A stretch of 64,000 nt of DNA from Chelonoidis abingdonii. Lineage: Eukaryota > Chordata > Testudines > Testudinidae. Of this stretch, positions 1-11,510 are shown piece after piece (positions within the stretch are counted from its first letter, which is position 1; every line of letters begins with the position of its first letter). Under the pieces are notes generated by a model. It was not told the origin of the DNA. It saw only the letters and a list, made by a program, of their open reading frames with translations, and made no database searches. Location: contig NC_133777.1 in the NCBI RefSeq assembly GCF_003597395.2, positions 12,744,398 to 12,808,397 of the forward strand. Direction: 5' to 3'. Made by a program: the position numbers and the translations under genes.

Positions 1-254
1 TATTTGAGTCGTGATCCTGAAAACATTTGCATACATGCTTAACTTTGGATGGAAGTCAAATCAATGGGATTCCTCATCATAAAGTCAGACAGATAAGTAA
101 GCCTTTGCACCAGGAAAGCTTTGATTTTTCTTTTTAAGGGGATGGGGTGTAATTGAACAAGTGGATTCAAAAATTATTCTGGCACAGTAATTTCTAGGTG
201 ATGTATGATCTGTATGCAATTGACTAACAGTTGGGGAGGAAGGATGAGCCACTA

Positions 255-500
255 TTTAGCATGTTCACCTAGGATGTGGGAGACCTAGCTTCAGTTTGCT
301 GCTGGACCACAGACTTACTGAGGGACCTTCGATAAGTCTGTTAGGGCCCAGTTCCCCATCAGTACAGTGGGGATTATAGCACTTCCCTACCTCATGGGGT
401 GTTGTGGGGATAAATTTGTAAAAATTGGAAGGTACTCAGGTGCTAAGATGATGAAGACGTTTGTAAAGTGCTTTGAGACCCTTGCAAGGAAAGTGCTATT
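255..500 (+). repeat. MIR-like SINE (tRNA-derived core, + orientation)
   Basis: The order of motifs is that of a MIR-type SINE: a gain-of-article core (gggagacctagcttcag, then a degenerate 'accttcgataagtctg'), a 'cccatcagtacagtggggatta' segment equivalent to the usual 'cctcatctgtaaaatggggata', then 'cctacctcatggggtgttgtgggga' and a 3' part with 'gtaaagtgctttgagacc'. It is old and diverged. Subfamily cannot be set by eye. Confidence 0.6.
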
Positions 501-564
501 GAAATAAATCAGCTTTTTTTTTATTATTTGAATTTTATCAATACAGAAGGGGGAAAAGCAGGAG

Positions 565-583
565 GGTCAGGGTCAGGGTCAGG
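565..583 (+). repeat. Short GGTCAG tandem tract
   Basis: About three copies of the hexamer GGTCAG abut the left end of the hAT copy that begins at about 580, which blurs that element's left boundary. Confidence 0.8.
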
Positions 584-904
584 GCCGGCTCTAGCAATTT
601 CGCCACCCCAAGCACAGCAGCATGCAGCCAGGGGCTCTCTGCCGCTCACCAGTCCCGTGGCTCCGATGGACCTCCCGCAGGCGTTTCTGCAGATGGTAAG
701 CTGGGCTTGCAGCTCCAGTGGAGCTGCCACAGGCGTGTCTGCAGGAGGTCTACCGGAGCCGCGGGAGCAGTGGACCGTCCGCAGAAACGCCTGCAGCAGG
801 TCCACCGGAGCCACCTGCCGCCCTCCCAGCAACTGGCAGAGCGCCCCCTGCAGCGTGCCGCCCCAAGCACGCCCTTGGCATGCTGTGGCCTGGAGACAGC
901 CCTG
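580..904. mobile_element. GC-rich foldback hAT element, family A, copy 1
   Basis: The copy runs from CAGGGCCGGCTCTAGC to a degenerate right end (ctggagacagccctg). It matches two cleaner copies at 14714-15059 and 25890-26153, whose ends are CAGGGGCGGCTC and GAGCCGCCCCTG with 8-bp target duplications. The interior is built from direct and inverted copies of a motif reading roughly 'cccgcggctccggtggacctc', so the single strand can fold on itself. No transposase is present. Open frames here are by-products of high GC. The target duplication is not clean because of the adjacent tandem tract. Confidence 0.75.
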
Positions 905-1591
905 GCCAGGGGAAAAGTGTGGACATCAGTCAAGCTGTTTTTTTATTGAGAGAGGTATATATTTTAATTTTACTAAACAAAAATACACTCAATGATCAAC
1001 ATCAAACAAAAATAAAGAAAACTCAAAATATCAACTCCCAAAACATCCGCTAAAATAAACGCAAAAGAAGGCCCTGCTCATACTTAACTTTATGCACTGT
1101 GAGTCTTCCCCCTTGGTTTCATGCAAACTAAGGCCTCAGCCTTGTAAATAGATCTGTCTAGGTCCCTCTAGGTAGCCAGGCAGCACTTCATTGCAAACAG
1201 AAAAGTGCCCAGACAGATCCATGTCACCGAGGGCCCCAGCCTGCAAACGCTTGGGCAGGGGCTTAAGCTGTGGTCTCATTGAAGCCAGTGGGGCTACTCG
1301 TCTCTGCAGGCTGGGGGGCAAAAGGTGGGAAGAAGGTTTTGTCCTGTCCTCCCCGCAGCGCGCCGCTCTCACGCCCAGGGAGCTCCGTGGGGCCCGCCTG
1401 CAGGAGGGAGGATTCGCCACTGGGGGTCGCGAGTGAACCAGGCTGGCCAGAAGAGGGGCCCGGCTCGGGGCTCCTGCGAAAGGCAGCGCGTTCCCCGCCG
1501 CGGCGGGAGGAATGCGGAACCAGCGCAGTGCAAAGAGCTGCGGCGGCTGCTGCTGCCCGGGCTGGAGGCTGCTCAGAGCCCAGTGAGGAGG

Positions 1592-1612
1592 ATGGGGAAG
1601 CGGGAGCCCTAA
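1592..1612 (+). other. Possible upstream ORF in the ADAP1 leader
   Basis: ATG GGG AAG CGG GAG CCC TAA, six codons and a stop, 175 bases before the ADAP1 start. It matters only if transcription begins upstream of it, which is unknown. Confidence 0.3.
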
Positions 1613-1718
1613 GCGCCCTGCTGCCGCCCAGGGGGTCCGCCTTGCCCGTCTGAGCCGGGGCCAGATGAAGCAGCCGCCGGCGGCGAGGTAGCCTCTCCAG
1701 CGCCCCCAGCCCAGCCCC

Positions 1719-1733
1719 ATGAAGCTCATCTAG
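1719..1733 (+). other. Possible minimal upstream ORF in the ADAP1 leader
   Basis: ATG AAG CTC ATC TAG, four codons, ending 53 bases before the ADAP1 start codon. It is likely within the 5' leader because it is so close to the main start, and could modestly lower initiation at the main ATG. Both this ATG and the main one lack a purine at -3 (main start context CCCCATGG). Confidence 0.4.
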
Positions 1734-1786
1734 CAGAGGAGGAGGAGAGAAGCCGGAGCCGAGCCCTTCTCACTCGCACCGTCCCC

Positions 1787-1871
1787 ATGGCGAAGGACAA
1801 GCCCAGGAAGGCTTTGCAGGAGCTGCTCCAGAGACCAGGCAACCAGCTGTGCGCGGACTGCTCCGCACCTG
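1787..1871 (+). CDS. ADAP1: ADAP1 coding exon 1 (N-terminus, first zinc-ligand pair)
   Basis: Encodes 28 residues beginning MAKDKPRKALQELLQRPGNQ plus the first base of codon 29, then a GTAAGG donor at 1872. ADAP1 (centaurin-alpha-1) is a GTPase-activating protein for ARF6. Its PH domains bind phosphatidylinositol 3,4,5-trisphosphate and inositol 1,3,4,5-tetrakisphosphate, and it acts at the plasma membrane and cell cortex, chiefly in neurons. The exon carries the amphipathic start of the ArfGAP domain and the first two zinc ligands, Cys22 and Cys25 (LCADC). The MAK start and absence of the paralogue's longer N-terminus favour ADAP1 over ADAP2. The ATG has +4 G but C at -3. It lies in the CpG island. 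The next exon is 18.3 kb downstream and joins in phase (codon 29 = G|AT, Asp). Confidence 0.93.
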
Positions 1872-4420
1872 GTAAGGGCGGGGGACCGCGGGCTGGAGCG
1901 AGCGAGGTCCCCAGCCGCTGCCCCGGGCAGGCACAGAGGGAGCCGGATCCCTCGGCGGCCGCCGCCCTGTGGGGTCCGGGCTGCACCTGCCGCCCGGGCA
2001 GGGCGGTGTCCCGTCCAAGTTTGCCTGGGCCAGGTGGCCGACCCGCTCGGGGAGAGCCAGGCGGGCTGGGCGCCCTGCTGCGGCGAGCTCAGCTGCCAGC
2101 CTGCAGCGGGTGCAGTGCTTGCTCCTAGCCGGGCTATTGCAAAACTGCGGGCTCTGGAGAAAGAGGAAACCGGCCGCTGGGCTCTCTGGAAAGGGGCCGC
2201 GTGAGCAGGGTCCGAGCCCACCCTCGACCGGGGGTTCCCAGCCCCCATTGGCGAGGCAGGGCAAGAGGAAGGTCTCCCGGTTGCTCAGCTGGGGGAGGTG
2301 ATGAAGGCGATGCTCCAGGGGACAGTTTGAGGGAGAGGGGTGAGCCCCCGATCCGGCAGCTGGCCGGCCAAGCCGTGCTCTAGACCCTGGTGGGGTGCCA
2401 GGGAAGAGAGGGTGCCCTGGAGTCCCAGCAGGGAGAGCCGGGGTACCTCGCACCCCTCCCCCCAGCTCTCTGGGGCTGACTTATGAATGCTGATGTCATC
2501 CCCGGCTACTTCAGCCGGTTTGTGTGTGAGAGCTGCAGTGCAGAGCGAGCCCTACGTTCAGATGACAATGACACTTCATTACTTTGCCAGGGTGGGCAGG
2601 CAGGGGTGAGGTCTGCAGGCGTGGGGCTGGGCGATCTAGTCCGTGTCAGGCTGGGGCTCTGCCTCCGTGATCCTGTCGTTATTCCTTCCCTGCAAACTGT
2701 GTGGGGCTTTTGTTGCCAAGTAGCCAAGGTTCAACAGTCCTGGCGCTCCCAGTGCCTGGCTGTGCCACTTCCTGCCAGCCAACCTTTGACCACCACCACA
2801 CCGGTGTTTGTTGTAGACATTGCCCTTTTCTTCATGCTTCATAACTATACATGATAGTGTCAGTTGTGCTCATTGCTGGGGGTGGGGGAGGGGATGGCGG
2901 GGGCAGATTCTGAGCCAGACACACACCCTTCCTTGTCCTTTGAATGGAGAAGTCACTGGGGTATGAGCCTGGTGGTTTGAATGCCTTACTGAGTGCAGTG
3001 ATGCTCAGGTCTGTGTTTGTAGGTGTCTGTACAGATCCCCTAGGGAAAAGTCCTGCAGAGTTTAATAGAAAATAACATTCTGGGGGAGAGTGACAGAGAA
3101 TGATACCCTCTTGCAAAAATTGGTAGCTTGACTTTAAAATATCAAACCTGCAGAAGGGCTATTTTAAGCTATTACACTCTATAGGTTTTAGGACGTTGAC
3201 AGAATGTTATTACCTTTCTGTAGCATCTCATTGATTTCCACCTTGTTAAATATCGGTAGGGTTTGGGATGGATCGTTTACTGTGGGTTTGTGTCCCTCAT
3301 CTGCATTGAAGCTAAACTGGGATCCGCTAAAGATACTTTCAATCACATTGCACCTGGCTAGTGATGCCTAAGAACCTGCTACTACACTGTGTGTGTGGCT
3401 TTGCTGGCTGGTAGAACTCCACCTAGTCACTCCCACCTCTTGCAGTATAACCTTATTAACCAACTTCTTAGGCATCTTGCTGTACATAGCTTGGCTCTGA
3501 TTGCAGTAGGAGTCTCCCGAAAAAACCTTCCTGAAGGAGAATTTTCAGGCTGGGACTGTTCAGATCGATAGCATAACTGTTAAGGGGGGAGTAATGCAAA
3601 GCCCACCCAACAAAATAGGGAGTAGTTACCCAGTATCATCATGATTAAGATGAAACTATGGCTCAGTAAAATAGCTTATGTTGTGGTTAGATTATTAGGG
3701 ACTCCGAAGGTGGGTTTTAAAGCTACGAAGCCATAGTCTGCTGTTGGTCACACCTGGGTGCAGAGATGTGCTCAGTGGTATCGCATCTTGTAACAGAGAA
3801 AAAATTTGGATCACTGTCTTGTGATGCAAGATGTCTTATTATTGTAATTCAGTTCCTTTTCAATGTGGTCTAACATAACTTTAACAGGCTGGTTTTCTCC
3901 TGCATTGTACCTCTACAGCCCCATTTCCTCATTGACCCTTCCACTTTTGTTTTTTTAACCATGCACAGTAACTCTACCGTAGTATATGCCTCTGACTGGG
4001 GTTCAGTGATGGTAAACCGACATGCCTGTGCATGTTATGGGTTATTTAGGAAAATTAAAGATGAGAGACACAGTGTGAATGTCTATTACATATCAAATCA
4101 GTGGACCAAATCTGGTTATTTGCATTGGGGTAAAGGAGAGTAGGATATGGGGCAGTGCTTTCCAATCTAGGCAAGGCAAGGAGCAGTGAGATGGGAACAG
4201 TTACATGACCCTTGACTTGCATTGCCCTATGCTACATCCTGCCACGTGCAGGTTAAATAGCAGGCAGTGTATATCCCTGATCCTGCAGTGGCTCCCAATA
4301 CAGCCAGTCATAAGAGTTTCTCCTGTTTACAGGGCTGCAAGGCCAGGCATATCAGCCCAAGTTTCCCTTCTCATCTTGTGTCTCATTTAGCTTAGGCATG
4401 AGGCCACATGTAGTCTACAG

Positions 4421-4551
4421 CAGTGGTTTTCAACCTGTGGTCCACGGACCCCTGGGGCCACAGACTATGTCTGAGATTTCCACAGGGATCTGCATCTCCA
4501 TCTGAATTTTTTTTTAGGGTTCTGCAAATGAAAAATGGTTGAAAACCACTA
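4421..4551. mobile_element. Short hAT (Charlie-like) non-autonomous element
   Basis: 131 bp with inverted ends CAGTGGTTTTCAACC and GGTTGAAAACCACTA. The same type of end recurs at 18009-18137. No clean 8-bp target duplication is seen here, so the borders may be off by a few bases. Confidence 0.65.
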
Positions 4552-5144
4552 GCTGAAAACCCACAGAGTCAATGGAGAGTAATCTTCCTTTTAGTGAGTG
4601 AACTGGGCGGGGGCCGGGGAGGGAACACACACACACCAAAATAGAAATAGGAAAGGAAAACAATAAAGAAAACAAGATGAGAATGGGAGAAGAGAGGAGA
4701 GAAAACAAACAGAAGACAGGAAGGCTGGTGCCAATTGGCAGATAGTGCAAGGGGACGGAGAGAATAGGCATTCAGCTGCCAGTCCAGTACAATCAGGGAT
4801 CTGGTGAAACTAAAGGCTGATATTCTCTAGCATGGAGCGTGCATGTGTCTCTAACTAAAATACAAGGGAGAATTCATGAGCCAGTGAGAATCGGCTCCAA
4901 GATGCAGCCAGTTAGCTAAGAGATTCTAACAATAGGGTAAATAATAGAGCTGTTCGGAAAAACAAAACAAAATAGCTACTGTTTTCAAATTATTTTCATT
5001 CCATTTGTGTAGAAAGCAGCTCACTTCTCGCTTTTTGAAATTTCCTGCAGAATCAAATCTTTTTTTAGAAATCGTGATTGTTTTTTAAAGTTACATTTTT
5101 GTCAATTTTAGAAAAACTCTCCCTTATCATTGATTATTTTTGTT

Positions 5145-5262
5145 GCGGTAATGCCCCAGAGCCTCAGTCATGGATCAGGACCCCATGGTGCTAGGTGCTG
5201 TAGAAACTCTGAACAAAGAGATGGCTCCTGCTCCAAAGAGCTTGCAATCTAACCTCTCCTAG
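5145..5262 (-). repeat. MIR-related SINE fragment, antisense
   Basis: Carries 'gtaatgccccagagcctcag', 'ccatggtgctaggtgctgta' and 'agagcttgcaatctaa'. The same order recurs at 11295-11510, 33296-34215 and, in the opposite orientation, 30064-30330. That recurrence is what shows it is a repeat. Confidence 0.6.
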
Positions 5263-7229
5263 TGGCTAAGCTGTGCAACCAAATGGCGCAGCGAAAAAAA
5301 CAGTCCCCAGAATGGTAAATGAGCGTACAAAAGTAACCTGAAATAAGCACTTTTCCCTCCAGGATGTATTGGCAACTTGGTCCTCTTGGTCCACATGCTC
5401 CCCCTGCCCTCCCCTGACCACTTAGGTTAACTGCCCCTCCCAAGCCTTATGGAGACCAAAACCAAAGTGAAGACCAAATACCTAAGGAAAACAAACTAAC
5501 AGGCTAAATTTTTTCATTTGCAGTTTTTATTGAGTGTTTTTTTAAAAAAGGTTTTAGTAAAAACCTAATTGTGGGGGTTTTCTTTTGGGGTGTGTGTGCG
5601 TGCACTCGCAAAAGTTCATTTTTGCAGAAAAAAGTAATTTTTGATTATAAGTGCTTTCTGTCCAAGAATTCCAACCTGCTATAGCGAACAATGAGAGTGC
5701 ACGTTATTCAAGTCTTTGAGACTGAATTACAATGCGTAAACCATTGTAATAAAACCATTACTCGGAACGCACAGCCCTAGATATCACATGCTGCAGGACT
5801 CTTCGTTGGATTGTGTGTCTCACCTGGTGGAAGCCAGGTTGCAGCAAGTCTGTTTCACTGGACCAAGATGTTTGTCATCCGGGAAGGCGGAGTGCGGTGT
5901 GCAGTCTGACGGCACAGTGAATAATCTCTCCTGGTGGCTGGCGTGCACTGTCTCCCAACATGTTAGAATGTTTTTTTTCCTTTAAGACTAAAGCAGCAGC
6001 ACTTTAGCATTGCAAGTGTAGACTAGCCCTAATATGGCAATTCAATTGGTTTTAAACCATTCTTTGTCTCCAGCAGCATCTTTCTGCACATGTGAGATGA
6101 TGGTTGTCTGGGGCCATAGCAAGGCTTTGCATGTTTCTTTTCATATTCCATTCTTATCTGGATTAGGGTTGCATTTCCGCTGGTTCAAAATCTTTTTACG
6201 TTATCAGGGAGGAAGAAACATGGACCTGCAGGCAAAAGTGCAAATGCCACTGGAGTGATGCTACGGCTTAGAGCTTGTCAAGCGCATTTTTATGGGCTCC
6301 AACCCATTCATTGTTAACTTTCTCTCATGTGCTCTCATCTTTCCCATTTGACTGGAACTATTGAAATAAATGGGCAAATGGGTAACTTCAAATTTCATCT
6401 AATTTTAGCAGGATTTGTGATAATGGGAAGGAAGATCAACAGAAATGATAATAGGGTGGGACCATGTTATTAGGGCCTGGTGCTGGGCACTCAATTCCCA
6501 TTGGAGTTGAGGGTATTTAGTACCTTGCTGAACTGTGCCACTCAGAAGAGCCTGAGGGTTGAGGAAAGCGCTTACAACAGGAGCCATTACCACTGTAGCT
6601 CCCACATACCCAGGAACTGGGGCATCTTCCTGTGCTTAAATTGTTGCTCCAGTTAGGCAGAGCCATTTAATGCAATAAACACATGGCATAAGGTTGACAG
6701 GAGGAAAATGTAAAGAAGTGCAAGAAACCCCTTGACTTGTTTTGGGAGGAGGAGGCCATTGAAAGAGGTGGGCTGGGGGCGTGGTTAAGATCAATCAAAA
6801 GGATAGGTAAGGAGCTAGCGGGGCAGAGGCGGAGAGGAAAGTGTTCCCATTGCATTTGTGTTTTGCTTTAGACCATCTCTGCAGGGAGAAGGGCTTTTTG
6901 AACTACAAGAATGCTTCATGTTGCAGTGGTTTGACTGTCCACCCCAATTTCATAACTTGCTAAGCTTGCAGCACTGCTGTGATCTGCAGATAACAAGCCC
7001 AGGGGGGCACTTAGGCCCTGAGCACTGAATGCAAAGGGTTTGGCATATTTGTAAAAATGTCTGGGTAAAAGCTCTGCTGTCTGCAGTGTGCATCCTCATG
7101 TGTAAAGAGAAAAGCCCCTTTCTACAACCCCAGCATTTTCTCCTAAAGTACAGTAGCCTGGAGAAGCAACAAAATCCTGACTCTGCACACAAATGTCTTC
7201 TGATTCTGGTATCAAATCAACCCTCTCCT

Positions 7230-7615
7230 GCAGCCCAATCCCTTCCCCAGCCTGGAATCTCCTCCTGCACCCAAACTCTCTCCTGGAGCCTGCACCCCCA
7301 ACACCCTGCCCCAGCTCTCTCCTGTACCCCAAACCCCACATCCCCCACCCCAGAGTCCACAACCCCAGCTGGAGCCCTCACCTCCTGACCCCAACTCCCT
7401 GCTCCAGCCCAGAGCCCTCTCCCGCACCCCAAACCCCTCATCCCTGGTTCCAACCCATTGCCCGCATGCCCAACCAAAGCTCTCACCCCCATCCTGCATC
7501 CCTGCCCCAGCTTGGTGAAAGTGAGTGACGACGGGGGAGAGTGAGTGATGGAGGGAGTGGGGCTGGAATGAGTGGGGGCGGGGCCTCAGAGAAGGGGCGG
7601 GGCAGGGGTGTTTGG
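7230..7615. repeat. C-rich degenerate minisatellite-like block
   Basis: The + strand is strongly C-rich (7230-7505), made of loose repeats resembling 'cctgcaccccaaacccc' and 'ctcctgcacccaaactc', followed by a G-rich stretch (7515-7615) with 'gagtgagtga' and 'ggggcggggc' runs. Several overlapping open frames on both strands result from the bias and are not genes. It may be the interior of a larger repeat ending near 'gttggcaactct'. Confidence 0.6.
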
Positions 7616-7834
7616 TTTCATGTAATTAGAAAGTTGGCAACTCTATCCCCAAGACATTTGTCTTGATCAGGCTAGCGACAATAATATAATGTGTTGGGTC
7701 TTCTTAAAGGCTGAGAAAATGTGTCACTGCTTGTTACTTGAGGCTTTGGGGTTCATGTATAACTCATGCTAAGAGGGTAAGAGTCTGTGTTCCCATCTTG
7801 TGGCTGTTCCAAATGGGTTTGGGTCTGCTGCTGG

Positions 7835-7945
7835 TCACAGCTAATGGAGTTAGTTCTTTAGCCAAAGTGGCAAAGGCTTATGCTTTCAGTTCGGAAGGTC
7901 TTAGATTCAAACTCTGCTTATGGGTACAGGTGCAGTTGGTTATAT
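7835..7945 (+). repeat. Possible tRNA-derived SINE head
   Basis: The stretch 'gttagttctttagccaaagtg' followed about 40 bases later by 'tcttagattcaaactctgc' has the spacing of a pol III A box and B box (GATTCAAAC). It does not fold as an intact tRNA and lacks a matching acceptor stem, so it is at best a decayed SINE head. Confidence 0.35.
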
Positions 7946-8973
7946 AACCACCATATTCCTGTTAACTTCCATCCCATTCCTGTTTCTTCCCTCTCTCCTC
8001 CTTCAAGTTGGATAAATTGTGTCTTGAGTCTTATGGGAGAACCAGGAAATTTGTGAGAGTTTTTTTTTTTTACGTGATTATTATTTCTTGAAGGACAGTT
8101 ATGTGTTTAGTAATGATTGGCTAAAGAGTGTTTTATGCACTGTTTTCTTTTGGGATGTGACAGAGGTAGGGGCTGGTTGGGGAAGTTAATTTCTGAATCC
8201 ACTCTGAATTTCCCATATGTCCGGGGTCCTTCTCTAGCCCTTGTCTTCATTTTCTGTACTTTCAAAGATGAATGAAGCATAAAAATACCATCTGAATATC
8301 TTGCTCCTGGGCTTAGTTTGTAAAGATAGGCATGATAACAGCAGATCTGTAACTTTAAAACCAGTAGAGTCGATCAGTAAACACCCTAATTATCTGTAGT
8401 GTTTTGCAGTGGAAGTAGTGAAACTGGCATCTGTTGTACTGTAGCAATGATACTTAAAGACCAGTGACTTATTGCATTTGGGGCGGTGTGTTCTATTTAA
8501 TATTCCCCTATCAATGTTGTTTTCCATCTTAAGGGAACAAAGCCATTTGGTTGGAAATTAGGAATGCCTGGAGGTTTTCTTTTATCAGGTTTTACTGCTA
8601 TTTACTAAAGGGAGAAGCTTGATACTAACTGTTTTTGTAATAGCAGTCATGATGATGGTAAAATTAACAGCAAGGAACTTTATCTTGGGCAGACATAAAG
8701 CTGCAATAAATCAAAATGAATGGAGCAAAAAGTGCATGTGAGTGACAGTATTTGTTACTGGCTCAAAAGAGGCATGGCCCATAAGTCATCTGAGACACAA
8801 TTATTTTTGAACTACCTAGATTTACATTAGGCAGCCTGTGCAACTGCGGTTTAACTATGGGGCACTTAAAAAGAACCTTCTCTTTCAAAGCATGGATTTA
8901 GTCACTGTGGTTAACTACAACTTGCTGCATAACTTCTTTACTTCGTTGGTGTCTCGTCTTTAAAACAGCTTCA

Positions 8974-9644
8974 TGCAAGCGTGCGGAACTCACCCCTGTG
9001 GCGCCTCCTGCTGGTCGTCTCAGGGAATTAGCTCTCCAGCCTCCAGAGCGCCCTCTGCAGGCTGGTGTCCCACTGCCGCTTGGCCCCCTTGTCCCTCCCA
9101 GGACTTGGGTGCCCCATTATCTGGGATGCTGCCCCTGGCAGTACACCCTTCGGTCTCAGGGTCTCCCTTCCCCTGGGAACCCCCACCCCCACCTCACCTC
9201 AGTCATAGGCTACTGCCAGTCACCAACTAGCCTCCACTCCATGGGGCAGATTGCAGTATAAGCCACTCATCACAGGCAAGGGGGGTTTTGGACCTGCTGC
9301 CTTTCTCTGCAACCCAGTACCTCTATGGGGACTTGGACAAGGCCCTGCAGCCTGGGAGTTGCCAGCCTGGAGCTCACCAGCCCCTCTGGCCTTTCCCCAG
9401 CCCTGCTTTGCTCTAGGTACCCTGAACTTCCCAGCCCCAGCCCCAGCCCCAGCCCCTGAAGGCAGAGAGAGAGAGTGTCTGCTCCTCGGTCCACTGCCCT
9501 CTTATAAGGGCCAGCTGTGGCCTGATTGGGGTGTGGCCCAGCTGTGGCTACTTCCCCAATCAGCCCAGGCTAAGGCTCCCAGCCCTCTCCAAGGGCTGGC
9601 TTTTAACCCCTTTCAGGCTGGGCATGGGTGACCACCCTGCTACA
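8974..9644. mobile_element. Solo LTR (TG...CA) with 5-bp target duplication
   Basis: Runs from TGCAAGCG to CTGCTACA and is flanked on both sides by CTTCA (8969-8973 and 9645-9649). Length 671 bp. TG...CA ends with a 5-bp duplication fit a long terminal repeat left after recombination deleted the interior. It contains a tandem CCCCAG tract and a TATA-like 'cttataag' near 9502. No retroviral coding sequence is present. Open frames at 8973-9631 lie inside it and are not genes. Orientation is undetermined. Confidence 0.7.
9431..9456 (+). repeat. CCCCAG hexamer tandem tract
   Basis: About four perfect copies of CCCCAG inside the solo LTR; likely variable in length between individuals. Confidence 0.85.
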
Positions 9645-9950
9645 CTTCAGCTTCATGAGTGTAGTCATTTGCTTGGTCACATCAAATCCTGTCTCTGAAA
9701 TCTGATCGTGGTCCATCAAGACAACCAACTGCTGGGATGAAACCTGTGATGACCCCAAGGTCTGGGCGTGTTTTAGGTTGCTGTATGTCTGAGCTGAGAA
9801 TTTTTCAACACCTGTTACCCTGGGGGGTAGTAATGAAGACAGTGAGGCTCTGATTGGTGGTGGTTGTTGTAGCTTCCTTCATCCAAAAGTAGAGCAAAAC
9901 ACATTACAGAATAATAGATGCAGAGCTGGGGACCAAACCTATAAACTGTG

Positions 9951-9984
9951 CAGGGAACTCTCTGACTCCAATGGGAGTTCCCTG
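9951..9984. repeat. Short perfect inverted repeat
   Basis: Ten-base arms CAGGGAACTC and GAGTTCCCTG separated by 14 bases. The spacer contains 'ccaatggg', resembling the short palindromes with 'aatgg' cores scattered elsewhere in the window. Confidence 0.6.
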
Positions 9985-11294
9985 TAAACTCCTCACCCCA
10001 CCCCACCCCACCCCCGGCTGGCTTCTCTCTGCCTCCTGGCCGGACCCCAGTGCACCTCCAGCTCTGGGCAGTCTCTGCTTCCCACCATCTGTGGGGCCCC
10101 ACCTGTTTCCCTAGCTGAACTGCCAGGGACTGGTGCAGAAGCCTGGCCAGTCTCAACCAGTTGGCGGGGGTGGGGGGGTGGGCAGGCACAATGTGCCAGT
10201 TTGTAAATAGTGCTCTCACACTGGGCTGGGTGCGGCAGGGCCACCCCTGCCATATCATGCCCCTGGTTGGCCCCTTGCTCCGCCCCTCCCCCCATGCTGT
10301 GCTCCACGGGGGCCCATAAATATGTTTGGCGCCAGGTCCACAAAAGGTTAATTCAGCCCTGCTATGCAGTAGCAGAGGCAAGAGGGGGAAAAATAGAAGC
10401 AGCTGGGGAGGGGGAGACCAGGGGGTAATTGGAGGACGGAGAGGAGTGGAGAAATCAGTAGCAGATTATAGAATTTTGAGGGCCAGTTCCTCTTGCAGAG
10501 CAGTCAGTCCAGGAGAATTTTGATTCTCCACAGTTCTTTTCTGTCCTGGCTTAGGTTGGAGGGGATTAATTTTACTCGTGACACATTCTGAGCTATGCTC
10601 CTTTCCACTCATCTCGCTGGCACCAAAAACAATCACCAAGTTATGCTGTGAGAGGCCAGTAGCTGTCGGTGTTCAGCAAAACACAGACATCAATGCACAT
10701 CTCCCCATTCCCCCTCCCACTCTCCTCCCCACTGAGATTCTGTGTTTAGGAGCAGCTAAAATATTTGAAAACCAGAAGAGCAATAAACAGAAAGTCACTG
10801 CTAACACACAGCACTGTTAGGGAGAGCTGCCCAGCATTAAAAATAAGTCCCTCTGCCTTATTGCTGACAGGTCCGGTAAGCAGAGTGAAATATGCAACTC
10901 TTTCATCATGCTATAGAAAAAGTTAACTTGCTCTGCTGCAGTTTGGTGGGACCTGAGTTTGGAGCAACACAGCGTCCGTTGTAGGTTAGAGCTGAACAGG
11001 CAAGGTTGAAAGGAAGGTAGCAGAGAGAAAGATAGCTACAGCAGGCGAAGGCTTTATCGGGTAAACTGGTACAGTTGCTCCAAATGATTGGGTCTTTCCT
11101 CCCCTCACACTTTTGCCACCATCTGTTCTTCGGAAATACAAATGGACTGTAAGGCTCTGGAAAACGTGGTTCCTGCTAATGGCCCAAATTCTGGATCCTT
11201 AATCAAGAAAAGCTGCCACCGAATTCAGTAGGGGGTTTTGTTTGATTGAGGACGACAGAATTTGGTTCAAAGAACTGATTATTTGCACTAGGGT

Positions 11295-11510
11295 AGTGCC
11301 TAGAGGTCCCAGCTGAGCCTGGAACCCTGTTGTGCTTGATGGTGTACTAGCATACGGTAAAGGACAGTCCCTGCCCACAAGAACTCATACTCCGAATAGA
11401 CCAGACAAAGGGTGAGAAAGAGGTAGTGTAACTCTCCCTATTTTACAGGTGGGGAGCTGAGGCACAGAGATATTAAGGACCAGATTCTGAGCTGGTGTAA
11501 ATCATTGTGG
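11295..11510 (-). repeat. MIR-related SINE, antisense
   Basis: Contains 'gtagtgcctagaggtcccag', 'gacagtccctgcccacaaga', 'ccctattttacaggtgggga' and 'gctgaggcacagaga', the reverse-complement order of MIR core and tail motifs. Long and moderately preserved. Confidence 0.7.

Larger units (their letters stand above)
1..1339. other. Sequence upstream of the ADAP1 promoter, no gene seen
   Basis: No exon or conserved protein segment is recognised. The stretch holds a MIR-like SINE (255-500), a short GGTCAG tandem tract and a GC-rich hAT copy (580-904), each listed separately. From about 950 to 1130 it is AT-rich and unremarkable. Open frames between 520 and 1050 on both strands fall inside the hAT copy and are not coding. 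In human, ADAP1 is transcribed away from COX19 and CYP2W1; no part of either is seen here. Confidence 0.6.
1340..2460. promoter_or_regulatory. ADAP1: CpG-rich promoter island of ADAP1
   Basis: CpG dinucleotides and G/C runs are dense here, unlike the AT-rich flanks, and the block surrounds the first coding exon. GC-box-like runs are present (for example the G-rich stretch at 1874-1885). No convincing TATA box precedes the start codon, as is usual for CpG-island promoters. The transcription start cannot be placed from sequence alone. Long antisense open frames (1136-1729, 1730-2248, 1770-2453) are expected by chance at this GC content and are not called. Confidence 0.75.

Noticed and set aside
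1136..2453. Long antisense open frames (172-227 codons) over the CpG island, suggesting a divergent gene
   Set aside because: GC-rich DNA lacks stop codons by chance; the peptides are Pro/Arg/Ala-rich with no domain and overlap each other in several frames.
5249..5443. Small antisense frame near a SINE
   Set aside because: It begins in ordinary intron and ends within the SINE, with no recognisable motif.
7230..7615. A CRISPR-like or regularly spaced array
   Set aside because: Repeats are irregular, short and C-rich, with no constant spacer length; the host is a vertebrate.
7835..7945. A tRNA gene
   Set aside because: Only A- and B-box-like words are present; stems do not pair.
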